Assembly (NCBI GenBank): GCA_910586775.1
Contig: CAJUJN010000010.1
Span: 1 to 31,911, forward strand
DNA: 31,911 nt
DNA from: an uncultured Acetatifactor sp.
Lineage (GTDB): Bacteria > Bacillota > Clostridia > Lachnospirales > Lachnospiraceae
Direction of reading: 5' to 3'
Shown one piece after another: positions 26,076 to 31,911 of this stretch; within the stretch, counting starts at the first letter, position 1, and each line of letters starts with the position of its first letter. Position numbers and translations under genes: made by a program. The notes under the pieces were generated by a model, which made no database searches, had not been told where the DNA came from, and worked only from the letters and a program-made list of their open reading frames with translations.

Positions 26076-26893
26076 GTACCGCAAGCCGCCTCAACCGGGC
26101 TTTTGCGCAGGCGCTGGTGCTGCCCTTTCACCGGTGTTCCAGATATGTGCTGATCAGTGACTGCCACAGGGGCGTGGGCACCTCCGCAGACAATTTCCTG
26201 AAGAACCAGCACCTGTACTACGCCGCCATGGATCATTATTACAGAAACGGATTTACGTATATTGAACTGGGGGACGGGGAGGAACTGTGGGAGAACCGGA
26301 AACTGCGCAATATCGCGGAAATCCATGAAGATGTCTACTGCATGTTTGCCCGGTTCGAGGAAAAGGGACGGCTGTATCTGCTCTACGGCAATCACAACAT
26401 TGTACGCAGGAAGAACCCGGCTTTTCTGGAAGCCGTCATACTGTACTCCGAGGCAATGCCGGAGAAATCCCTGTACCTTACCCACGGCCATCAGGCCAGC
26501 TTTCTGAACTCCACATTGTGGCCCCTGGCAAGATTTCTGGTACGGTATTTCTGGAATCCACTGGAGAATCTGGGCTTCCTGGACCCCACCAGCGCCGCCA
26601 AGAATTATGAGGTGAAGGAGAAGTGCGAGCAGAGCCTGCGCAATTGGGCCGAGACAAACCGCCATATACTGGTCACAGGGCATACCCACCGCCCTGTGCT
26701 GCCCGAGGAGCCTTCCTTCTACTATAATACGGGCAGCTGTGTCCATCCCCGCTGCATCACCTGCATTGAAATCCAGCGAGGGGAGATGACTCTGGTAAAA
26801 TGGATCATGGATGCCCGGGCTGACAGTGTTCTGTATGTGGCAAGAGAAGTGATTTCGGGCCCGGTCAAAATATTGGTGCCGGAAGTGATGTGA
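26072..26893 (+). CDS. Metallophosphoesterase (calcineurin-like)
   Basis: A 273-residue protein with the calcineurin-like phosphoesterase metal motifs in order: ISDCHRG (D-x-H), LGDGEELWE (GD), YGNHNIV (GNH), LTHGHQ and GHTHRPV. All metal ligands appear present, so it probably hydrolyses a phosphoester; the substrate is unknown. The length is normal for this subfamily. AGGAAA lies about 7 nt before the ATG at 26072; an in-frame ATG at 26033 inside the DUF4474 gene is an alternative start. The ATGA overlap with the DUF4474 gene suggests the two proteins work together, perhaps at the membrane. Confidence 0.85.
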   Translation: MSTASRLNRAFAQALVLPFHRCSRYVLISDCHRGVGTSADNFLKNQHLYYAAMDHYYRNGFTYIELGDGEELWENRKLRNIAEIHEDVYCMFARFEEKGRLYLLYGNHNIVRRKNPAFLEAVILYSEAMPEKSLYLTHGHQASFLNSTLWPLARFLVRYFWNPLENLGFLDPTSAAKNYEVKEKCEQSLRNWAETNRHILVTGHTHRPVLPEEPSFYYNTGSCVHPRCITCIEIQRGEMTLVKWIMDARADSVLYVAREVISGPVKILVPEVM

Positions 26894-26990
26894 TTTTCTG
26901 ACTGAAGAGGGCCTGGAGAGATGCGGATATAACGGAGATGGAGACAAAAGGTGTTTTTCTGACTGAGGAGGGTCTGGGACGGATAAGGAA

Positions 26991-27130
26991 ATCCCGGGAA
27001 AATAACTGATACAATTTGTTTGGCAGATGCCTTGGAAAAGCATTGAAACGGCCATAAAACTGTATCAGTTATTTCCTTCCGGTTACAGGATTGGCGAAGT
27101 GTTTTGTGTAAGCTGCATACACTTCTTTAT
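26991..27130. repeat. Dispersed palindromic repeat, copy C (divergent)
   Basis: The stem arms AAATAACTGATACA (27000-27013) and TGTATCAGTTATTT (27061-27074) are a perfect 14-bp inverted repeat. They differ from copies A, B and D at positions that change together on both arms. The right part (GGTTACAGGATTGGCGAAG) parallels copy A. The right terminal sequence (minus strand TAAAGAAGTGTATGCAG) contains the TAA stop of the acyl-CoA ligase gene. Confidence 0.65.
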
Positions 27131-28761
27131 GCGCGGTTCTCCTGTGCCACCAGCTGCTCCGCCCCGTACATTTTCCTTAGCCTGGGTTTTTCAATCTTGC
27201 CGGTGGCATTTCTGGGAATCTCGTGGAAAATGATTTCCTTGGGACGCTTATATCTGGGCAGTTCCTTGCAGAAAGCCTCCACTTCCTCCCAGGTGCATTC
27301 CATTCCGTCCTTCACCTCAATGATGGCCGCTGTCTTCTCGCCCAGGCGCCTGTCGGGAAGACCGATGACAGCCACATCCTTGACTTTGTCATGCTGCCGG
27401 ATGAAATCCTCAATCTGGACAGGGTAAATATTCTCACCGCCGCTGACAATGACATCCTTCTTGCGGTCCACCAGGAAATAGAATCCGTCCTCATCCTGCA
27501 TGGCCATATCGCCCGTGCACAGCCAACCGTCCTTTAATGCTTCGGCAGTAGCCTTCTCGTCGCGGTAATAACAGGTCATGAGGCCGGGGCCTTTGACGCA
27601 GAGCTCGCCCACATCCCCCCGTTTTACCTCAGTTCCGTTTTCGTCCACGATTTTACATTCCCAGCGGTACCCCGGAATGCCTATGGCACCTACCTTATGG
27701 ATATTTTCCATGCCAAGGTGGACACACCCGGGACCTGTAGATTCGGAGAGGCCATAGTTCGTATCGTAGTCATGATTCGAGAAATATGATTTCCAACGTT
27801 TAATCAGGGAGGGCGGCACCGGCTGCGCGCCGATATGCATCAGACGCCACTGAGCCAGCTGATAGTTTTCCAGATGCAGCTCACCTGCGTCCAGGGAGTC
27901 AAGGATATCCTGGGCCCAGGGCACCAGCAGCCACACAATGGTGCAGTGTTCGCTGGAAACCGCCGACAGGATGGTCTCCGGCCGGGTTCCTTTCAAAAGC
28001 ACGGCCCTGCTGCCGGCCACCAGGCTGCCCATCCAGTGGAATTTCGCGCCTGTGTGGTACAGAGGCGGGATGCAGAGGAAGGTGTCTTCCCGCCCGGTGT
28101 TGTGATGTTTCTGCTCCATTTCCGCAGCCTGGGTCAGACTCCGGTGTTTATGTAAAATAGCTTTGGGGAAGCCGGTGGTTCCCGAGGAAAAATAGATGGC
28201 GCCGTAGTCCTCTTCCGTAATCTCCACATGAGGGTCCTGGCTGGAGAAATCAGCCGCCAGTTCATGGTAGCTTTCCGCGAAGGTGGGGCAGTTGTCCCCT
28301 ACGTATATCAGAAGGCGTCCCTTTGCCAGCCGCTCCGCATTGGCTTCGATACGTCCGATGAAAGCCGGTCCGAATACGATGATATCCACTTCAGCCAGTT
28401 CTGCGCAGTACAGAATCTCTCCCGCATCATAACGGAAATTGAAAGGCACGGCGATGGCACCGCACTTTAAGACGCCGAAATAGATGGGAAGCCATTCCAG
28501 GCAGTTATACATCAGGATGGCAACCTTGTCCCCCTTTTTCACGCCCCTGCCGATAAGCATATTGGCGAAACGGTTGGCTTTTTCGTTGAAGACGCTCCAG
28601 GTAATCTCCCTCCGGTAAGGCTCAAACCGGTCAGGCTGAATCAAATCATATTCTTTCCATGTAGTCCGCCGGGTGTCCTTTTCATCCGGGTTCAATTCCA
28701 CCAATGCTACTTCATTGGGGTACATCCGTGCATTTCTGTCCAGAAAATCTGTAACTGGCAT
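27127..28761 (-). CDS. Acyl-CoA ligase (AMP-binding, class I adenylate-forming)
   Basis: A 544-residue protein. It activates a carboxylic acid with ATP to an acyl-adenylate and then a CoA thioester. Motifs: FSSGTTGFPKA (about 191-201), TNYGLSESTG (333-342), GDMAMQDEDGFYFLVDRKKD (about 416-435) and NATGKIEK with the catalytic Lys near 521. The substrate is not evident; it resembles medium- to long-chain or aromatic acyl-CoA synthetases. AAGGAGG lies 7 nt before the ATG. It is monocistronic, preceded by a long leader with a 38-bp direct repeat and a dyad operator-like site. Its TAA stop lies within the terminal repeat of copy C, so the last codons may have been altered by that insertion. Confidence 0.9.
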   Translation of the reverse strand: MPVTDFLDRNARMYPNEVALVELNPDEKDTRRTTWKEYDLIQPDRFEPYRREITWSVFNEKANRFANMLIGRGVKKGDKVAILMYNCLEWLPIYFGVLKCGAIAVPFNFRYDAGEILYCAELAEVDIIVFGPAFIGRIEANAERLAKGRLLIYVGDNCPTFAESYHELAADFSSQDPHVEITEEDYGAIYFSSGTTGFPKAILHKHRSLTQAAEMEQKHHNTGREDTFLCIPPLYHTGAKFHWMGSLVAGSRAVLLKGTRPETILSAVSSEHCTIVWLLVPWAQDILDSLDAGELHLENYQLAQWRLMHIGAQPVPPSLIKRWKSYFSNHDYDTNYGLSESTGPGCVHLGMENIHKVGAIGIPGYRWECKIVDENGTEVKRGDVGELCVKGPGLMTCYYRDEKATAEALKDGWLCTGDMAMQDEDGFYFLVDRKKDVIVSGGENIYPVQIEDFIRQHDKVKDVAVIGLPDRRLGEKTAAIIEVKDGMECTWEEVEAFCKELPRYKRPKEIIFHEIPRNATGKIEKPRLRKMYGAEQLVAQENRA

Positions 28762-28779
28762 TTTGGTTCCTCCTTAATC

Positions 28780-28924
28780 TAAGTCCCGCAACTGCCCCGC
28801 CCGTCACCAGGGCCGGCGGAGAATTTCCGCCCGCATGTGCATGCGTCCGAAAATCCTCCGGGCGCCGGGCGGTGCATTTGCTGATTTAAGTCCCGCAACT
28901 GCGCCACCCGTTGCCAGAGCCGGC
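28780..28924 (-). repeat. 38-bp direct repeat in the acyl-CoA ligase leader
   Basis: Two copies, 28780-28817 and 28887-28924, share TAAGTCCCGCAACTGC and a following CCCGT.(A/G)CCAG.GCCGGC pattern, about 90% identical. The copy nearest the gene ends at its ribosome binding site region. They could be two copies of a regulatory leader or the result of a small duplication. Confidence 0.55.
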
Positions 28925-28939
28925 AGGCTGATGCATCAC

Positions 28940-28953
28940 TGTAAAGCTTTACA
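28940..28953. promoter_or_regulatory. 14-bp perfect palindrome, candidate operator
   Basis: TGTAAAGCTTTACA is an exact dyad. It lies about 180 bp upstream of the acyl-CoA ligase start and just downstream (minus strand) of TTGACT near 28984-28989, a possible -35. The position fits an operator for a dimeric repressor. No regulator is identified. Confidence 0.4.
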
Positions 28954-29456
28954 TCATTAAAGGTATCATATACAGTTAAAAAAGTCAATTTGAATCGTGG
29001 TTCAGCCCCAAATCGTTGTTCGTTGTTACAGATGGCAATTCGGTACAATGGGATTGGTCTCCTCCCAGACTCCTGATACTTCCAGTGTGCTGACAGTGGC
29101 GTCCTCGGAAGAGTGTCTGAATCCCGATATGAAAATAGCGGTACGCCGACATGGGCACCTGGGACGAGCCGGAGATAGGGCGGGAAGGAGAACCGGACTG
29201 GTCCCGGGAGCGGCTTTCCAGGCAGGTGAACGGGGGAGAGATGCCCGTGCCGGGAGAGCGGAATGTACCGGAAAATACGAGACGTGAAATCGGGGGGAAT
29301 TGCGTCTGTCCTATCTGAATCTCATGGTTTTGAATGGCAATGGCAGGACAAATTTCCGAACAAATTTCCGGATTGAGCCGGTAGAAATATGGATGCGGAT
29401 GTGGTAAAATGGTCTGAACAGGAGAAGTCAGGTGAGAAAGGCTTTGGCTTGATTAT

Positions 29457-29984
29457 ATGGAAAAATTAAAATCAATCATATATGTGTTCGGATTAATGCT
29501 GCTGATTTTATCGGCAGTGACGGGTGGTCTCTCAGTCAGGTATCTGGCTGATATCCTCCCTGCCGACAGCTACGAGGACAAAGGCGTTTATACTTTTTCG
29601 CCCTGTCAGGTGCTGCCCGTCCAGGTGGAGAATACGGGCGCAAGCGGACGCAGCCGCCGCATGAACCCCACCAAAACCGTCTATATGGTGTACTACCGGG
29701 ACACTGGCGGAAGCGGCTACCAATGGCGTGAGCAGGCCATCACCCGTGAGACGGGCCAGGATATCGTGAATGCGGGAGCTGTTGTGGAGCGGCGGGTGTT
29801 GGCGATTCCTGCTGACCGCTCCTATATTACCGTGGAACCGGACCAGACCGCAGAAAGTTACACCGCCGGACTTCGGCATAAGTATATCACCCTCCTTGTA
29901 CTGGCAGGGGCCTATATTCTGCTGTATGGGGCAGTATGGTGTGGAATATGGGCAGGCAGGCGAAGTTTTCGGAGGGGGAAATGA
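29457..29984 (+). CDS. Two-helix membrane protein, DUF3592-like topology
   Basis: A 175-residue protein. An N-terminal membrane helix (VFGLMLLILSAVTGGLSV) and a C-terminal one (YITLLVLAGAYILLYGAVW) flank an extracytoplasmic domain of about 115 residues with beta-rich TVYMVYYRDTGG and VERRVLAIPADRSYITV stretches. This layout resembles DUF3592-type proteins, but the family call is weak. No strong ribosome binding site is seen. It converges with the AraC-type gene; 60 bp separate the stops. Confidence 0.55.
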   Translation: MEKLKSIIYVFGLMLLILSAVTGGLSVRYLADILPADSYEDKGVYTFSPCQVLPVQVENTGASGRSRRMNPTKTVYMVYYRDTGGSGYQWREQAITRETGQDIVNAGAVVERRVLAIPADRSYITVEPDQTAESYTAGLRHKYITLLVLAGAYILLYGAVWCGIWAGRRSFRRGK

Positions 29985-29998
29985 TAGTTTTATTATAT

Positions 29999-30026
29999 AT
30001 AAGATGCCTGAAATAAGATGCCTGAA
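29999..30026. repeat. Perfect 14-bp tandem duplication
   Basis: ATAAGATGCCTGAA occurs twice head to tail between the converging membrane protein and AraC-type genes. It is too short to be more than a slippage product. Confidence 0.7.
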
Positions 30027-30044
30027 AGTCCTGCCATGCATTCA

Positions 30045-30887
30045 TTATCCGATTGCTTCGTTTTGCTGTATATGGGAGTTTCGCCGGTACTGCGAAGGCG
30101 TCATGCCGCACCATTTCTTAAAAAAGGCCGTAAAGTGATGGTAATCGGGAAAATCAAGATGATTGGAGATTTCCTGGACGGTCATGGGGGACTGGCGCAG
30201 CAGATTCAGGGAAATCTCAAGCCGCAGGGACAGGTAATAGTGGTAAGGCGTGGTCCTGTATTCCCTCTTAAACACGTCGTTGGCCCGGGAGCGGGAGAGA
30301 TGAGCGTGGGCGGCAATCTCCTCGATATGCAGGGAACGGTGGATATTCTGCTCGATGAAGCATTTCATGGCAAAGGCAGGGGAGGCCTTTTCCTGATGGC
30401 CTATCAGGTCCTCCGAAAATAACTGGATATAATGATGAAGAAAGAGAGCCAGCTCGCTTCTGCAGTGAGCCGGGTCTTTTTTCATGATGGTAAAAGCTTC
30501 GGTGAGATATTCTCTGTGACTGAAATTTTCCACATAACAATTGGCGTTCAGGTGATAGTCTGAGAGCAGGTGCTGCACCAGCATGCCCCGGACATTGAGC
30601 CAGACCTTGGTCCAGGGGTCGTGGGGGTCGGAATAGTAGTGATGGTAGGTGCAGGGATGGAGGATGTAGGCGGTCCCGGCACCCAGAGCCACCTTCCGGT
30701 CATTAAAGTAAACATAGCCTCGTCCGCTGATGATGTATTCGAATACATAATGATCCCCATTGGGGCGCAGAATGTGATAATTGGGGTCCGCGAAGGTGAT
30801 GCCCGAGGAAAGCGGGGAAAATTCGGCAGAATCCGGCCCCAGATAAAAGTAATATTCCTCCCTGGCTGTCCTGTAAATATCCGTCAT
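30045..30887 (-). CDS. AraC family transcriptional regulator
   Basis: A 280-residue protein. The N-terminal cupin-like sensor domain (residues about 20-120; YIISGRGYVYFNDRKVALGAGTAYILHP) is of the type that binds sugars. The C-terminal region (about 180-275) carries the two helix-turn-helix motifs of the family (IEEIAAHAHLSRSRANDVFKR and VQEISNHLDFPDYHHFTAFFKK with GMTPSQYRR). GGAG lies upstream of the ATG. No sugar-utilisation gene adjoins; the only glycosidase in the window is the disrupted mannosidase 16 kb away. Target and ligand are unknown. Copy D of the dispersed repeat lies in its promoter region, about 24 bp from the start. Confidence 0.88.
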   Translation of the reverse strand: MTDIYRTAREEYYFYLGPDSAEFSPLSSGITFADPNYHILRPNGDHYVFEYIISGRGYVYFNDRKVALGAGTAYILHPCTYHHYYSDPHDPWTKVWLNVRGMLVQHLLSDYHLNANCYVENFSHREYLTEAFTIMKKDPAHCRSELALFLHHYIQLFSEDLIGHQEKASPAFAMKCFIEQNIHRSLHIEEIAAHAHLSRSRANDVFKREYRTTPYHYYLSLRLEISLNLLRQSPMTVQEISNHLDFPDYHHFTAFFKKWCGMTPSQYRRNSHIQQNEAIG

Positions 30888-30910
30888 ACTGTGCGCTCCT
30901 TTTTCCTTAT

Positions 30911-31012
30911 GAACTGTCGGAAAATAACTGCTGCAACTTCCTCAGGTAAAAACCCGGAAATACAATAAAAATTGCTATATACTTGCAGCAGTTATTTGTA
31001 GACACTTCCTTA
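30911..31012. repeat. Dispersed palindromic repeat, copy D (most regular)
   Basis: A 102-bp element starting GAACTGTCGG and ending TGTAGACACTTCCTTA. Perfect 15-bp arms AAATAACTGCTGCAA (30922-30936) and TTGCAGCAGTTATTT (30983-30997) enclose the core GGAAATACAATAAAAATTGCTAT. Its right end abuts the TAA stop of the gene ending at 31013. It lies between that gene and the AraC-type gene, both on the minus strand. Confidence 0.75.
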
Positions 31013-31240
31013 TTATACAGGCTCTGAATTCATATTTTTGATTGCATTGTTATATAGTTCCATTCGTTCGGCTACTCTTTCTTTTGGTGACATTTCGTAG
31101 TCATCCAGGTCGGGAACTCTTACCATGAGGCCAAGTATCTGGCAGATAGTATCAACCTGCCATAATTCGAGGGGGATTTCTTTTATCCGTCCATCCACGC
31201 CATGAATCGTTAATCCGACACCTTCAATCACTTTTTCCAT
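31013..31240 (-). CDS. Small hypothetical protein
   Basis: A 75-residue acidic protein (MEKVIEGVGLTIHGVDGRIKEIPLE...). No family is recognised, and there is no membrane segment or helix-turn-helix. The ribosome binding site is poor (only GGGTAC about 12 nt before the ATG). Its stop codon touches the end of repeat copy D, so the original C-terminus may have been lost when the repeat arrived. Confidence 0.45.
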   Translation of the reverse strand: MEKVIEGVGLTIHGVDGRIKEIPLELWQVDTICQILGLMVRVPDLDDYEMSPKERVAERMELYNNAIKNMNSEPV

Positions 31241-31494
31241 ATTACATTGTACCCGTTAATCATTTTTCTCATAGCTATACACATACTTCATCGGCAACAA
31301 TAAAACAAACCGGGACGATTTTATGAATCAAGTATGGTCAAAAATACTTACGCCCCAAATTATGTTTTATCTATAAAAATGCAAATTTCTTCCTAATCAT
31401 GCATGCAAAACGCTTATTGCTTCTGCCCCGGCAAAATGCAGGGATTTCCCGGAGACTTTGACGAATACGGACCAGGAATATAAAGATGTTTCGG
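31241..31494. other. AT-rich spacer, no gene seen
   Basis: The divergent spacer between the small hypothetical gene and the ATPase gene. No coding frame with a ribosome binding site was found; the promoter below is its only recognised element. Confidence 0.5.
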
Positions 31495-31523
31495 TTGTGT
31501 AACCGGTGAAATGTTGATATAAT
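31495..31523 (+). promoter_or_regulatory. Sigma70-type promoter of the AAA-ATPase gene
   Basis: TTGTGT (31495-31500), 17-nt spacer, consensus TATAAT (31518-31523). It leads to the gene starting at 31599 with a leader of about 70 nt. Confidence 0.65.
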
Positions 31524-31598
31524 GTCCTTATTCTCAACAGTTTCCTGGCAGGGGAGCAGAAGTTTGACGGTGTCTGGTTAAAAACGGGGAGGTGCCAA

Positions 31599-31911
31599 AT
31601 GGCAAGGACAGTAGGGGTCGGGATACAGGATTTTGGTAAAATCATTGAAAATAATTGCTTTTACGTGGATAAAACAGCGTTTATCAAGGAATGGTGGGAA
31701 AACCGGGACGATGTGACGCTCATTACCCGCCCACGCCGCTTCGGCAAGACGCTGGCCATGAGCATGTTGGAGCATTTCTTTTCCGTAGAGTATGCGGGCA
31801 GGGGGGATTTGTTTGAAGGCCTTGGCATATGGAATGAAAAATCCCCTGACGGGGCCAAATCCCCTGACGGGGCCAAATCCCCTGACGGGGCCAAATCCCC
31901 TGACGGGGCCA
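31599..31911 (+). CDS. AAA-ATPase-like protein (DUF1703/PD-(D/E)XK type), 5' end only
   Basis: The first 104 codons of a gene that leaves the window. GIQDFGKIIENNCFYVDKT and ITRPRRFGKTLAMSMLEHFF (a Walker A variant, RRFGKT) are hallmarks of the abundant AAA-ATPase-like family with a C-terminal PD-(D/E)XK nuclease, often linked to mobile DNA. GGGGAGGTG precedes the ATG. After LFEGLGIWNEK the frame enters four tandem 18-bp repeats encoding K-S-P-D-G-A units, which still run on at the window edge. Full-length members have about 500-580 residues. Confidence 0.8.
   Translation, partial: MARTVGVGIQDFGKIIENNCFYVDKTAFIKEWWENRDDVTLITRPRRFGKTLAMSMLEHFFSVEYAGRGDLFEGLGIWNEKSPDGAKSPDGAKSPDGAKSPDGA
31839..31910 (+). 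repeat. 18-bp tandem repeat, at least 4 identical copies, in frame
   Basis: AAATCCCCTGACGGGGCC is repeated exactly at 31839, 31857, 31875 and 31893; the array reaches the window end. The unit length is a multiple of three, so copy changes keep the frame. Each unit contains CCCC-TGAC-GGGG, nearly self-complementary. Confidence 0.9.

Larger units (their letters stand above)
28762..29456. other. Gene-less 695-bp divergent spacer
   Basis: It holds the leader of the acyl-CoA ligase (direct repeats and palindrome below) and about 450 bp of GC-rich sequence with no recognised gene. A 55-codon frame at 29151-29318 (MGTWDEPEIG...) lacks a ribosome binding site and may be a decayed gene. Confidence 0.4.

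Noticed and set aside
29151..29318. 55-codon frame rich in Glu, Pro and Arg
   Set aside because: No ribosome binding site, promoter or recognisable family; GC-rich DNA readily gives such frames.
31839..31911. Start of a CRISPR array
   Set aside because: The 18-bp units are directly adjacent with no spacers and lie in frame in a coding sequence.

Overview
The window reads as chromosomal DNA of a Firmicute, most likely a Lachnospiraceae-type Clostridium relative. This is inferred from strong AGGAGG-type ribosome binding sites, moderate GC content in the housekeeping genes, and families common in that group (ECF transporter S component, DUF4474, Hol_Tox-like small toxin, DUF1703-type AAA-ATPase). 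No rRNA, tRNA or CRISPR array was seen.

Left part (1-5.7 kb): an alkyltransferase-like protein on the minus strand, a fusion regulator (XRE helix-turn-helix, MotA-like segment, FliG C-terminal-like domain), an Rpn-like remnant, aroA on the minus strand, then an ECF S component followed by truA.

Central part (5.76-14.43 kb): a GH38 alpha-mannosidase gene split just downstream of its catalytic aspartate by an AT-rich 5.55-kb insertion. The insertion is flanked by a 4-bp TGCC duplication, and removing it with one TGCC copy restores the reading frame exactly. Its cargo is a three-gene overlapping operon: a C5-cytosine methyltransferase, a protein with two GHKL ATPase domains (MutL/Hsp90/MORC-like at the N-terminus, histidine-kinase-like at the C-terminus), and a response regulator whose C-terminal half carries an R-N-x3-H HEPN-type RNase motif. 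A small unrecognised gene is divergent from the operon. No recombinase is visible. This is the best candidate here for an undescribed phosphorelay-controlled, methylation-linked defence system.

14.4-24 kb: a Hol_Tox-like toxin gene broken by a 94-bp triple-hairpin insertion; an amidohydrolase; then a decayed BREX locus. The BREX locus consists of an internal fragment of brxC, a nested group of foreign-looking genes (JAB/RadC-like, a small charged protein, a HEAT-like protein), a pglZ with an apparent one-base deletion in an A-run, and an intact brxL. brxA, brxB and pglX are not present in the window.

24-32 kb: a zinc-finger pRiA4b ORF-3-like protein, a DUF4474/metallophosphoesterase gene pair, an acyl-CoA ligase with a duplicated leader, a membrane protein, an AraC regulator, a small hypothetical gene, and the 5' end of an AAA-ATPase gene invaded by an 18-bp tandem repeat. 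A dispersed palindromic repeat family (four copies, at 15.2, 16.3, 27.0 and 30.9 kb) with base-pair-preserving changes in its stem runs through the right half.
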